Source of the DNA: Stomoxys calcitrans
Lineage: Eukaryota > Arthropoda > Insecta > Diptera > Muscidae
Direction of reading: 5' to 3'
DNA length: 64,000 nucleotides
NCBI RefSeq assembly: GCF_963082655.1
Contig: NC_081552.1
Coordinates: forward strand, 121,620,458 to 121,684,457
Of this stretch, positions 33,330-44,169 are shown piece after piece (position 1 is the first letter of the stretch; each line of letters starts with the position of its first letter). The notes below the pieces were generated by a model. That model searched no databases and was not told where the DNA came from. It saw only the letters and a list, made by a program, of their open reading frames with translations. The translations under genes were made by a program, and so were the position numbers.

Positions 33330-33860
33330 GTCATCGTTTTAGGTTCATTGCCAAGTCTTCCGACTTTTTATAAAGTCGGTAATGGTTCCATCTCCGGGTC
33401 TCTGTTCGTTAAGCTGTTTGGGTTTCCATTCCCTGTTCTGACTGGTATTTCAATACTAGGATCTTTGCCTATCTTAGCGTTCCAAATCTTAAGTAAATGG
33501 GCTTCTTGGGAGTAGGTGATGGTACCATCATCGGCTCCCTGTTCGTTGGGTTGCATTGAGTCTCCTGTAGCTGCGCTGCCTAATGTTTTAATATTAGGAA
33601 CTTTACCTATTCCAGTATTCCGAATCTTTAAGTCGGTGATGGGTCCGTCGTCGGGTTCCTGTTTGTTAGGCTGTGTTGGGTCTCTCGCCACTGCACTGCC
33701 TGATATTTTAGTATTAGGATCATTGCTTCTCCCAGTCTTTCCAATATTGAGTGATGACATGATTGTGTCGTTGTCGGCCCCCTCTTTGTTGGGTGGTGTT
33801 TAGTCACCTGCCACTGCACGGCCTAATGTCACAAAATGAAAATTTCTGCCTATCCTAGTT
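33330..33860 (-). repeat. Imperfect repeats coding the LOA ORF1-ORF2 linker
   Basis: The minus-strand translation shows three to four repeats of about 42 residues of the form NIGK..DPNTKISGSAVARD, QPNKQEPDDG, then PIT. Repeated words on the plus strand are CACTGCCTGAT, TTAGGATC, TTCGTTAGGCTG and GGTGATGGT. A related repetitive stretch is at 20770-21110. Confidence 0.65.
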
Positions 33861-33929
33861 TCTCAATTTTGAAAAAGACAGTTTTGCTCCAGTAGTGCGT
33901 CATGCCTTTAGTCCTAGCTAAACTTCTCA

Positions 33930-34860
33930 CAAAGACTTAATCAATGCCAACCACAAAGAGAGTTCCTTCCTCCTTCTCCTCCCTGTGGAAGACCTCCCAC
34001 TTCCCTGTGACCAAACCTTCGTTTTGCTTGCCCAAGAATACCAACATGCGTTCCGTCACAAATGAACTGCCCCATCCCTTGATGAAGACCGTAGCCTTTG
34101 TGAGCTGGGGGATATCCATCCTTCTCACCAGGTCGAGCTTTGCGCCCTCCCAGGGAGTGTGAATACCTTTGACAAGCTGTTTGACGGTATCAATACATTC
34201 CGCCGACGCAAAACGCAGCGTAAAGATGTCCCCTCCAACCTCGCAGCTCATCATTTGTATGGGTGGACACTCCATAGAGTTCCGCATATGTTCGAAAATC
34301 CGATCGTTAACCAGATCCTCCGCTTGGGACCGATGATCTGGTGGAATCCTACTGCACAGCCGATATTGATGATTGCATAAGTCAGCTCATCTCTGTTGTA
34401 CGTCCTTGCCACTCTGGCGTAAGAGGGCGGCTCCTTACCATTCTCAGCGGCCATCTTCCCCTTCCGTGATGGCTGTGGCCTCAGTTTGGAAGTCACAGTC
34501 CTCCATGGAGACTCAGGGACCGTGCGCGCTTCCTTCGTTCCTGTTCCGACTTTGTCTACCTCCGCAGTACACTGTCTGGAGTCCCATTGCGGGATAGCTG
34601 CCTTGGTTTTCCCAGAGTACTTGAAACCGGGGAGCTCTTTTTCTTCTTCAGCATTTTATCAGTGTTATGCTCTTCGGGATATCTAATTCTTTTTCCAGCT
34701 TCCAGAAGTACTTGGAATGTCAGTTCTATCCTTTCCAGCATGCTGCGCTTTCGCCTGATTGCGCTGCCGGTGCATACTCCTCTGTCTCCTTCGCCGTGCT
34801 CTGGATTGCTTTCTCGGTTTGGTTGTGAGCTTAGCAAAGCCATCGCTGACTACTGCCGTC
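33930..34860 (-). pseudogene. LOA ORF1, DUF4780-like
   Basis: 33937-34287 encodes GAKLDLVRRMDIPQLTKATV and WEVFHREEKEEGTLFVVGID, the pattern of the DUF4780 domain common in fly retroelement ORF1 proteins. 34251-34496 encodes an upstream part (KEPPSYARVART, AIINIGCAVGFHQI). 34556-34843 is a basic Ser/Arg-rich N-terminal region. It probably bound the element RNA. It is broken by frameshifts. Confidence 0.68.
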
Positions 34861-35169
34861 ATCCCGATGCCCTCATCTCTCGACTCGGCTGCGATGACTG
34901 TTTCATTGACACTGTCGCTGTCTGAATCCGAGTCAGAAACACCAGCTTCATTTAAAGATTGGGGATGAACTGTGCATCCCTCTGGTTTATCAGTCTCTTC
35001 CTCATTAATTAGTCTAACGACTACTTGTATGCTTGAAGCATTACACCCACACCCAGAGCAGGGGAGGACAACACGCCACGGTCTGACGCCACCACCGCAG
35101 ATGTTAAGTCTTTGGAGTCCAGCCTACTCCAAAAGGCTTTAAATTTTTTCGTAATGAGTAGTGTCTATC

Positions 35170-35210
35170 CCGAGATACGGATATATCTCGATATACGGAT
35201 ATATCTCCAC
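35170..35210. repeat. 18-bp direct repeat in the LOA 5' leader
   Basis: CGAGATACGGATATATCT is followed by CGATATACGGATATATCT, two tandem 18-bp copies with one difference. Confidence 0.75.
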
Positions 35211-35229
35211 TCAACGGCTACAATAAAAT

Positions 35230-36060
35230 ATATCATCTTTTTTCTTTAAATTTAGAAACAAAAGGCCATGCCATTCATGTACACATTAGAAGAGCAATAA
35301 CAAAAATTGCGAATGAGCTCAGCCACATTTCAAAATGCATACCAATGGATGCGATGTCATGTGTACAAGGAACCAGTTAATCACGTACACTAATAGAAAA
35401 GAGTCTGCTGAAAATAGTAAACACTATCAGCTGACTGTTAGTAGTTAATTTCGCTGTTATTACAGTAGTAGTTTTGCTATTAAACCAGTAGTTCTGCATT
35501 TTTAGAACAGCAGGCTTACTGCTGAAAAGTCAGTTGTTTGCTGAAAATGACTGCTGCTTTATTATGAAGGGGATGTTAGAAGAAAGACTAAAATACAAGT
35601 GTAAATGCGAATCTCAGTGAATGTTTATAATCACCACTGAATGTACACTTCACATAATCATTTTTCTTAAATTTAGAAACAAAAGGCCATGCCAGTTATG
35701 TACACATTAGTAGAGCAATAGCATATAATGCGAGCAAGCTCAGACACATTTTGAAATGTATACCAATGGATGCGATGTCACGTGTATAAGGAATCTGTTG
35801 ATCAGGTAGCATCTATACAGTAATATTCCAACAAAATTTCTAAAAAAAATGCCTAAACTAATCAAAACAAGTAACAGACAATCATAAAAAGTAGCATACA
35901 CTTGTGAATTCAAAACAGCAGATTTTATTTGCTGGCCGATATGTTTGCTTATACTGTAACCCTATGTTTGCTGAAACAGCAGTAATGTCTGCTTTCCCAT
36001 TTTCAGTAGACAAAAACTGCTGTTTTAGCAAACATTTTCGCTGTTTAAATAACAAAATTG
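35230..36060 (+). repeat. Repeat family B, longest copy
   Basis: A ~145-bp block (AAACAAAAGGCCATGCCA, GTACACATTAG, ATACCAATGGATGCGATGTCA) occurs at about 35255-35385 and again at about 35675-35815. Between them is a segment rich in CAGCAG/CTGCTG words (35389-35570), then CACTTCACATAATCA. A further CTGCTG/TTTGCTG-rich stretch runs to 36060. The same order in reverse occurs at 22020-22620. No ORF was found. Confidence 0.7.
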
Positions 36061-36323
36061 GTTGAGTGTTGCTTCTTTACAGCAAAATAAAGTCATATAA
36101 AAAGTGGCGTATAGACGTGTTTATTTGAGCTACTGAGAAAACGCTCCATACCCTCATACAGAAACAGACTCATAAGCTTTCAACAACAGAAGCAAATTTA
36201 AAAAAGCAGTAAAGACTTGCCCCTAAATGTTGCCTACAAATCTTAAGAAAAATAACAAAGATTTTAAACGAATTGCACTGTGAGCTTTTAAACTTCTTTT
36301 ACTTCATAGACACGCACAATTAA
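36061..36323. other. Unassigned spacer
   Basis: No feature recognised. Confidence 0.35.
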
Positions 36324-36925
36324 GTGGGGTTTATATTTCCACATATCTGCGAACCATTCCATGATCATATTTTCGTTTATTTTTATACACCGTCCGTTAA
36401 ATTCAACATGACTTATTTATACGAAGGTGACGTTACACAGGTAAACCTTCAAGTAGAGAATAACGTTGTGGTAAGAGATTTAAGGGCACCCCAAAGGCGA
36501 CCGAGAGAGCCTTATCCGTCGATCTTTCGAAAATCCAGCGAAGACACCTCGGTTATCTGATTCGCCCTTCCGAATTGTGAAGCTGCTCGATGGCCGTTTC
36601 TCCAAGCTAAGCAAAAGATTAATGAATCAATTCAAAGATCTGCTAAGAGAAACAGAAACACGTATTTTGAACGAGTTTGACCATAAATTGACAGTAGTAA
36701 TACATGATTTAAATAATGTCACGCACGCATCTCTAACTCGGAAAAACGAACTGATGAATTCATTACAACACAATCTGAAATAGTGGAACTCCAAAAAAAA
36801 GAAATTACACATTTGGCTTGTGAAATTCGATTGAATGGAGTACCATTTCAGAGAGATGAAAATTTTATTGACGTGTTCAGCAACATTTGCAACTCAATGA
36901 ATATAGTCCCACTCAAAGAACATAG
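36324..36925 (+). pseudogene. Probable LINE ORF1 with coiled coil, broken
   Basis: Three frame pieces: 36406-36560 (basic, PQRRPREPYPSIF); 36577-36780, predicted helical by eye with heptad-like Leu/Ile (FKDLLRETETRILNEFDHKL); and about 36781-36905 (LQKKEITHLACEIRLNGVPF). The last pattern, a coiled coil followed by a 'I-L-G-V/I-P' strand and a short acidic helix, resembles ORF1 proteins of CR1-like LINEs. That assignment is an inference. Stops separate the pieces. Confidence 0.45.
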
Positions 36926-36931
36926 TCCCAC

Positions 36932-37016
36932 CCACTCGAAACCCTTCTTCAATTTGGCCTAGATCGGTCCAGATTTGGATATAGCTGCCATATAGACCGA
37001 TCCGCCGATTTGCAGC
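36932..37016 (+). mobile_element. HINE scrap of the older subfamily
   Basis: CTTCTTCAATTTGGCCTAGA, then CCAGATTTGGATATAGCTGCC and ACCGATCCGCCGATTT, matches 8695-8760. Confidence 0.65.
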
Positions 37017-37147
37017 AAATTGTTATTTTGGCGAATTGAAACAACAATTTAAAATTATTACATTAATATGAGATAGCTTTGGAGATAACTTTCCTTAAAT
37101 CGTTATCAAAAATATATTAGAGAACAGAACTATACATATTTTTAAAT

Positions 37148-38386
37148 AGTAAGTGCGGTAGGGCCGAATATAGTTACCATCCACCATTGATCGCATTTGT
37201 CAAGTTCTTTTATAGACAGAAACTAAAAAGGATCAAGCAACAAACTTCATGGATTTTGCCATTCACCACCATAGGAAAGCAGGTATACTCATTTAGTCAT
37301 TCCGTTTGCAACACATCGAAATACCCATTTCCGACCTTACGAAATATATTCTGGATCGTCGTAATATTCTAAGATGATTTAACGAGCCTGATTGTCCGCC
37401 TGTTGCAATCACGCTTCAGCCTTCGAAAATTGAGATAAACGGCTGAAGTTTGTCACAGATCTGTATTTTGTCTATAAGCAAGTTAAGTTCTATAGCTGCC
37501 GTATAGGTCGACCATATTGAAGTGTGAATAATAAATATATCCATGGTGGGGGTATGTGCTGATTTTCAACCTGGTCACACGAAGCAACAGCGAGAGCCAT
37601 TGCCGTTGTCTTAGCGTTCGAAGCCACCAATACAACTTCTAACAGATGAACTAAATCATGTGTGGTACGGAAGAAAGTAAAATTTACCACAGACAGAATG
37701 TCTGCCATTACACAAAAATAAATGCATTGAAAAAAGTACAGCTAATAAGCAGGGCTGTCGAGCATGGTAAATGTGGTAGTTGTATCATAGATGCATTTTC
37801 GCAATTGATTCGATTCAAGTACAACATACCAACGCACGGTCCTTGAAGCCATCACACCTAATATGGTTGAAAAATCTTGTAATCAAAGACGAAACGCGTC
37901 CCATAGTGGTTGGTGTGTGTTGCTATCTTTGGTTTTCCTTTTCCATTTGCATCTCCGATCATTGAGCTCGTCCCGAAGGAGAAACAAACAAAAATTGTTA
38001 AATTTAAAGATCTCGCCCTAACAGGCAAAAAACTTGAAAAATTAGTATATAATATTATACACCGGTTTGAACCATACTTGGCACACTTATTGGAAGTCAT
38101 AACAGAACAGCACATGCGGCTTCTAGGGGCTTAAGAACTCAAATCGGGAGATCGGTTTATATGGGGGCTATATCCAAATCTGAACCGATGTGGCCCATTT
38201 GCAATCCCCAACGACCAACACCGATAAGAAGTAATTTCGATAGAAGAACGGACAAGTCTAGAACGACTTTGAATGTCGAGACGACTAAGAATATATATAC
38301 TTTATAGGGTCTGAGGTCAATATTTCGAGGTGTTACAAACGGAATGACTAGATTATACCCCCATCCTATGGTGGTGGGTATAAAAA
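37148..38386 (-). mobile_element. Composite HINE with an inner inverted HINE end
   Basis: The left end is AAGTGCGGTAGGGCCGAATA and CATCCACCATTGATCGC. The right end has CTTTATAGGGTCTGAGG and CCTATGGTGGTGGGTATAAAAA. Inside, at about 37272-37420, a plus-oriented 5' block occurs (TTCCGTTTGCAACACATCG, TTTCCGACC, GATGATTTAACGAGCC). A non-HINE repeat (37640-38045) lies in the middle. So it is not one clean element. Confidence 0.6.
37640..38045 (+). repeat. Dispersed ~400-bp repeat D, copy 1
   Basis: Highly similar to 48680-49072: shares GGTACGGAAGAA, CACAGACAGAATGTCTGCCA, GAAGCCATCACACCTAATAT, GACGAAACGCGTCCCATAGT and CTCGCCCTAACAGGCAAAAA. A short frame (IFGFPFPFASPIIELVPKE) is conserved but has no recognised function. 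Confidence 0.8.
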
Positions 38387-38553
38387 CTAATCTGATAATA
38401 ATTGGGGGTATTCAAAAGCTCATGAAATTTGTTTTGCACTCCGACTAGAAGCTATATTGTATCAAGTTACGAACCGACTTAGGGCATACATGGCTCAGAT
38501 GTAGAATCATAACAATTGGGTTAAAAATTTCGCCTCCGTATCACGACAATTAA
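38387..38553. other. Degenerate HINE-like spacer
   Basis: AATCTGATAATAATTGGGGG and TATATTGTATCAAGTTACGAACCG resemble monomer words. No clear ends. Confidence 0.4.
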
Positions 38554-39200
38554 AACAAGTATATCTTTGTAAGATTGGCCGTGCCAATTTTTGCATACCC
38601 ACCAACATGGGCAAATTTATTATCCTATTGTTTCCATTATATGCATAGTTGTTTCCAATTACGGGCCGATGTGCATCATATTTGGCTTAGATGCCATGAA
38701 ATCTTATACCAGTACCAGCGGTTAAACAATTCGCTTTTTAAAAGAAAAAGGCTAAAGACCCTAAATTGACAAATCGGTCTATATGACAGCTATATAAATA
38801 TTAATAGGGTCCGATCTGAACCATATTCGGTTCTGATATCGGGATATTCATTACAACTTTAGTGAAAGCGAGTAATAAATGTGCTTGGTATTACTCAATA
38901 TCAGAATTTCGGTCTATATAACAACTATATTTAAACATAGTTCGATCGGAATCATGCTTAGCTAGGATGTCAATGGGTTTAGAAGGACTTATCGTTTGAA
39001 ATTTCAGTAAAATCGGATAATAAAAGTGCCTTATAGGGTTCAAACCAGTTACTGGATTTGATCCGTTCAACTTAACCTGAGTATGGAAGAAATATGGATT
39101 TGTGTCAAATTTCAGCTCAATGTCTCAATTTTTAAAGACAGACACACAGACGTAAGTACATCGTGGAATTGTCCTAGAACTTTACTATGATTAGAAATAT
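38554..39200 (-). mobile_element. Degenerate HINE copy
   Basis: Begins AACAAGTATATCTTTGTAAG with GATTGGCCGTGCCAATTT in place of the usual hairpin palindrome (still self-complementary) and CATACCCACCAACATGGGC as subterminal motif. Monomer-like units follow, then GACAGACACACAGACG where the microsatellite should be. Confidence 0.6.
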
Positions 39201-39339
39201 ATCTACACAGTAGGGGAAAGAGGCGAAATACATGCATACGCATGTGCCTGCAAAGCCAGTTAGCAGTACTTCCACACAAGTGCAACACCATTTCAAAGCA
39301 ACATTATATGTCATTGGCTCGTTGTCATGCTCGATATAC

Positions 39340-40371
39340 GCCTGCTGAAGGGCGTGCCAAGTACGGTTCATATTGGTCTATACCCTGATATAGCTCCCTT
39401 ATAAACCGATCTCCCGATTTGACTTCTTGAGTCCATACAATCCGAAATTTTGTCCGATTTGGCTGAAATTTTGCATGCGGTGTTCTGTTACGACTTATCG
39501 ACTATCAGTTCAGATTTAGATAAAGCTCCAATATAACCGCTCCACCGACTTTATTCTTGAGCCCGTACAAGCCGCAATAATTGTCCAATTTGGCTACGAT
39601 TTTGCACAAAGTGTTCTGTTATGACTTTCAACAACTATGCCAAGAACGGTCGAAGTCCGTCTATAACCTGATATAGCTCCCATATAAACCGATCTCGCGA
39701 TTTGACTTCTTGAGCCCTTAAAAGCCGCAAATTTTCTCCGATTTGGCTAAAATTTTGCACAAAGTGTTCTGTTATGACTTCCAACAACGGGCCAAGTACG
39801 ATCCAAATTGGTCTATAAACTGATACAGCCCCTATATAAAGCGATCTCCCGATTTGACTACTTGAGGCCTTACAAACCGCAATTTTTGTGCGATTTGGCT
39901 GAAATTAAACATGTTGTGGTTTGTTATGACTTTCAATAACTGTGCAAAGTACCGTCTACCGGTCTATAACTTGATGTAGCCGATCTCTCGATTTAACTTC
40001 TTAAGCCCTTACCAGACGCAATTTTATATAAACCGATCTCCGGAGTTGACTTCTTAAGCCCTTACAAGACGCAATTTTTGTCCGATTTGGCTGAAATTTT
40101 GCAAGCTGTGTTCATTTACGACTTTCTACAACTGTGCCAAGTACGGTCTAAATCACTTTATAACCTGATATAGCTCCCACATAAACCGGTCTATCGATTA
40201 TCCCTGTTCAGTTCCTAGAAGCTTTAATTTTTGCTGGTTTGACAGAAGTTTGGTATGTAGAATAAAATTATGTTGAAGGGCATAATTTATTTTGTATAAA
40301 TTTTTAGCAGAATCAATGGTGGTGGGTTCCCATGATTTGGACCGGCCGAACATAGCACGCTTTTACTTGTT
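39340..40371 (+). mobile_element. HINE copy, third subfamily, 5' end missing
   Basis: Repeated units contain CGATTTGACTTCTTGAGCCC, GCAATTTTTGTCCGATTTGG and TTTTGCACAAAGTGTTCTG. The 3' end has ATGGTGGTGGGTTCCCATGA, GACCGGCCGAACATAGCACG and CTTTTACTTGTT. The GTCC microsatellite and 5' block are absent. Confidence 0.7.
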
Positions 40372-40400
40372 ACCATTCATCTAGTTAATTTGGATATGTA

Positions 40401-40640
40401 TTGGGTTGCCCAAAAAGTAATTGCGGATTTTTCATATAGTCGGCGTTGACAAATTTTTTCACAGCTTGTGACTCTGTAATTGCATTCTTTCTTCTGTCAG
40501 TTATCAGCTGTTAATTTTAGCTTGCTTTAGAAAAAAAAAAGTGTAAAAAAAGTATATTTGATTAAAGTTCATTCTAAGTTTTATTAAAAATGCATTTACT
40601 TTCTTTTAAAAAATCCGCAATTACTTCTTGGGCAACCCAA
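40401..40640. mobile_element. Mariner-type MITE (240 bp)
   Basis: Ends TTGGGTTGCCCAAAAAGTAA and inverse, with TA on both sides (40399-40400, 40641-40642). The internal sequence matches the copies at 25736 and 57914, in the opposite orientation to 25736. Confidence 0.92.
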
Positions 40641-40642
40641 TA

Positions 40643-41111
40643 TTTGCTTCAAAAAGCCATGGTTAGTTGTAGTTATGATTAGCCGCATGGAATGTCTAAA
40701 ATTAAAATAAAAATAATAAACAATTATTTGAAGTAAATTTAAAATAATTTAAATATAACTTACCTAAAATGAATATATATCTGCTGCAAAGAGCCATGGT
40801 TGCCTGTGATTTTTATAATAATAACCGGAGTTTTATTACCTACCTAGAATATCTGAAATGAAAACAGAAAATAAATCAATTAAAATAAAATATAAATAAA
40901 ACAAACTAAAATAAAATAAAAGAAAAATAATATAATATAGTAAGTTAAGTTATTAATAACTTGATTACTAAACAAATACAAAATAAATAAATAAACAAAT
41001 AGAAAAAATAAATAATTTAATTAATTAATTGATATATAAATAAACAAAGAAATAAATGAATGAAAAATATAAAGAAATAAGTAAGTTAATAAATAAATGA
41101 AATAAATATAT
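40643..41111. other. AT-rich low-complexity spacer
   Basis: About 470 bases dominated by AAATAAAT and TAATTAAT words, with two ~30-bp segments repeated (GCCATGGTT...AATGTCTAAAATTAAAATAA and GCCATGGTT...AATATCTGAAATGAAAAC). No gene. Confidence 0.5.
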
Positions 41112-41957
41112 AACAAGTAAAAGCGTGCTAAGTTCGGCCGAATCTTATATACCCTCCACCATGGATCGCATTTGTCGAGTTTTTTTCCCGGCATCTCTTC
41201 TTAGCCAAAAAAAAGGATATAAGAAAACATTTGCTCTGCTATTAGAGTGATATCAAGATATGGTCCGGTTTGGACCACAATTAAATTATATGTAGGAGAC
41301 CTGTGTAAAATGTCAGCCAATTCGAATAAGAATTGCGCCCTTTGGGGGCTCAAGAAGTAAAATAGAGAGATCGATTTATATGGGAGCTGTATCGGGCTAA
41401 AGACCGATTCAGACTATAATAAACTCGTATGTTAATGGTCATGAGAGAATCCGTCGTACAAAATTCGGATAATAATTGCGACCTCTAGAGGCTCAAGAAG
41501 TCAAGATCCAAGATCGGTTTATATGGCAGCTATATCAGGTTATGAACCGATTTGAACCTTATTTGACACAGTTGTTGAAAGTAAGAATAAAATACGTCAT
41601 GCAAAATTTCAGCCAAATCGGATAGGAATTGCGCCCTCTAGAGGCTCAAGAAGTCAAGACCGAAGATCGGTTTATATGGCAGCTATATCAAAACATGGAC
41701 CGATATTGCCCATTTACAATACCAACCGACCTACACCAACAAAAAGTATTTGTGCAAAATTTCAAGCGGCTAGCTTTACTCCTTCGGAAGTTAGCGTGCT
41801 TTCGACAGACAGACGGACGGACATGGCTAGATCGACATAAAATGTCGCGACGATCGAGAATATATATACTTTATGGGGTCTCAGACGAATATTTCGAGTA
41901 GTTACAAACAGAATGACGAAATTAGTATACCCCCCATCCAATGGTGGATGGTATAAA
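41112..41957 (-). mobile_element. HINE copy with collapsed hairpin
   Basis: Ends AACAAGTAAAAGCGTGCTAA and GGTGGATGGTATAAAAAA. The usual TTCGGCCGGGCCGAA is reduced to TTCGGCCGAA by loss of GGGCC or an equivalent 5-base segment. About two monomers and a minimal microsatellite (GACAGACAGACGGACGGACA) remain. Confidence 0.8.
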
Positions 41958-41999
41958 AAATAAATTAATTAATTAATACATAAATAAATGTATCGAATT

Positions 42000-42580
42000 A
42001 ATAAATACAGGGTTTTTTCAAGGACGCTTCAAAAGTAGACCGATAGGGACAGCAAACGACGACATTTTTTGGCGCTCTTTTCACATTTCTCTTCAGTAAG
42101 GGCTGCCATTTCATGATGAAAAGATATACGAGCTAACAACGAAGTTATTACAGTGGCCCCAACGTTAAGAGCTTTAGCTTTGTGGCTCATTTTTGACTGA
42201 ATGGCGAAATATGTGTTTTTGGTCAAACACCAATCCACACGTACTCCATGAGTCATCATTGCATCTCGAAAAAAAATTCAGTTTGATGCGGTTTATGGCC
42301 CGTCGGCGTCATTGGGCCGTACTTCTTCCGTGATGATCAAGACCGGCACGTTACTGTGTATGGGAATCGCTTCCGTTCAATGATAACAGAATAGTTTTGG
42401 CCCCAATTGGATGATATGGACTTGAAGAATAAGTGGTTCCAACGGGAATCAATTTATTGGAAACCAAGTTTGGAGAACGTGTTATCTCCAGAAACTGTCC
42501 AGTCGATTTGCTGCCTCGGTCGTGCGATTTGACGCCGTTAGACTATTTCCTGTGGGACTACGTCAAGTCTACAGTCGATG
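42000..42580 (+). pseudogene. Tc1/mariner transposase remnant, 3' half
   Basis: From 42285 the plus strand encodes CGLWPVGVIGPYFFRDDQDR and HVTV.GNRFRSMITE, then after a stop FWPQLDDMDL, and in a shifted frame CDLTPLDYFLW. The last contains the third acidic residue typical of this superfamily. Positions 42005-42040 (TACAGGGTTTTTTCAAGGAC) may be a terminal repeat after TA. The N-terminal half is missing and stops break the frame. It is close in type to, but different from, the 13109 and 21121 elements. Confidence 0.72.
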
Positions 42581-43056
42581 CATGACATATTTACCAGGCA
42601 GTGTACCGTAAACAGCTGAGTACAATTTTTTCTCGCGAAGTGCACTATCTGCCAACGAGTTTTGGTTGTGAGTGTGTATTATAGTTAAGAACCATAATAC
42701 ACACAAACAACGAAAATAGCGCGAACCGGTGACTTACACAAAATCAGAGCTGCACTAATCATTGATTTTGACAGATAGTGCAAGATATATTCATTTACAG
42801 CAGGTGGCAGTTGTCCAACAACAAAATATTGAGTGCACTTTCTGTCAAAGTCAGTAATCAGTGCAACTCTGATTTTGAGTATGTTACTAGTTCGCGCCAT
42901 ATTTCGTTATTTTTGTATCCCATAGTTCTTAACTATAATATAAATAATAAAACAAATAATAATAATAATAAATAATAATTATAAAAAGTATAATATACAC
43001 ACACAACCAAAACTCGTTGACAGATAGTGCACTTGGCTTGTAGTTATGTCATAGTA
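42581..43056. repeat. Fold-back repeat C, complete
   Basis: Two long inverted arms. The left has GTGTACCGTAAACAGCTGAG, CTCGCGAAGTGCACTATCTG and CAACGAGTTTTGGTTGTGAG. The right has CACACAACCAAAACTCGTTG and CAGATAGTGCACTTGGC. The centre carries AAGATATATTCATTTACAGC and CAACAACAAAATATTGAG. An AT-rich insertion (42935-42995, AATAATAATAAT) enlarges the right arm. No coding. A half copy is at 46905-47154. Confidence 0.78.
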
Positions 43057-43229
43057 CATTCGATGAAACGAATATCTGTATTTTCAACATTTTTTCCAAT
43101 GCTCCAAACAATATATGCATTTGCATATGTTCCCGATGTCTAGTAATAAGTGTTATTACTACAACAAAAAATTTATTTGTTGGATCTCGTGGATATAGCT
43201 CCATATATGTACATGCTTACTCGAATTGC
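43057..43229. other. Unassigned spacer
   Basis: No feature seen apart from AT-rich words. Confidence 0.3.
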
Positions 43230-43754
43230 ATGCCTTCCTTTTCGAGTTGTTTTCCCAATTTGAACACTCTATCTCTTCAAAGAGGCCACCTTGTTATTGT
43301 TGTTGTAACCACATTTTCATGTGGAGGTGGCGATGCCCCTCAAGCTCCTGTAGGTGACCAAGCTCGTCCCGGTCCAAAAACCGATCGCCTCAGAAACAGG
43401 GTGGCCATTGGTTATTTAAAGGCGCCAATAATCCACTATGTCATATCACGTACCATAGGCACTCAGTAATTGTGCAAGAGAGACTCTCCACTCGATACCG
43501 CTGATTGTCCGCGACTGCAGTTATAGCTACTCCAGACGGAGCATTCCACTATCCGCAACCTGTGGACGCGCCCGGTAGCTTGCAGCTAAGCTTCTCGTGA
43601 CTGCAATGAATACCACACAGATCGGACGTCAATGTTCCAATTTGTGTGGGGCTCACAGCTATCCCGTGCCGGGCCAACTTGTTTTCGTTGCGGTGTGTTG
43701 TGATTACCTTTTTGGTTACCGGGTCGACGAAAAAAGGTCCACCTTCTACCATTT
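43230..43754. repeat. Probable dispersed repeat (short retroposon-like)
   Basis: GC-rich compared with its surroundings; contains TTGTTATTGTTGTTGTAACC and CATTTTCATGTGGAGGTGGC, words I associate with short repeats of higher flies. Only one copy is in this window, so the claim rests on memory. It overlaps a possible second exon of the THAP remnant on the minus strand. Confidence 0.35.
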
Positions 43755-44067
43755 CTTTGATACAAAAATATTAAAAATAAAACAACATAAAAATTAATAG
43801 TATATTAATACCTAATTCGCACTTACTCATTTGGTTTGTTCTCGTGTGGATTAGTTATTAAAAATAGCTCAGCATTTGGTAATAATTGTGCACGGTTAAT
43901 TTTATTCAATATGTCACTTGGCAAAAAATGGTCCCCACATATACGGTGCTTCGCTGCAAGTTCAATGTCGCAAATGACACCCCATTTTGTTCTTCGTCCT
44001 TTGGAACTCCGAACGACGGGCCATTTCCAACTCATACCACTTTTCCGCATAATATGCATTTTCTCAT
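43755..44067 (-). pseudogene. THAP-domain exon remnant
   Basis: THAP zinc fingers (C2CH) bind DNA and occur in P-element-type transposases and host factors. From the ATG at 44067 the minus strand reads MRKCILCGK (first Cys pair). After an in-frame TGA it reads SFGVPKDEEQ. In another frame it continues RRTKWGVICDIEL, KHRICGDHF (last Cys and His) and LLPNAELFL. So the domain order is complete but one stop and one frameshift break it. It ends at 43827, followed by GTAAGT (43826-43821). A 72-bp intron with an AG at 43756-43755 is plausible. Whether it comes from a transposon or a gene is unclear. Confidence 0.6.
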
Positions 44068-44169
44068 TTTTGTTTCTTTTGTTTACATAAAATGACTAGA
44101 GTTTGAATACATTATTGTACAAATTAAATTGTTCAACATTTTTATGTTAAAGTGAAATCTTAAAAGACC

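Larger units (their letters stand above)
29769..35215 (-). mobile_element. LOA/I-type LINE copy 3, near full length
   Basis: Minus-strand order from 35215 down: 5' leader, DUF4780-like ORF1, repetitive linker, APE endonuclease, RT, RNase H, C-terminal Cys/His motif, 3' end at about 29769. It totals about 5.4 kb. Frames are broken in many places. It is the most complete LOA copy and serves as reference for the others here. Confidence 0.8.
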
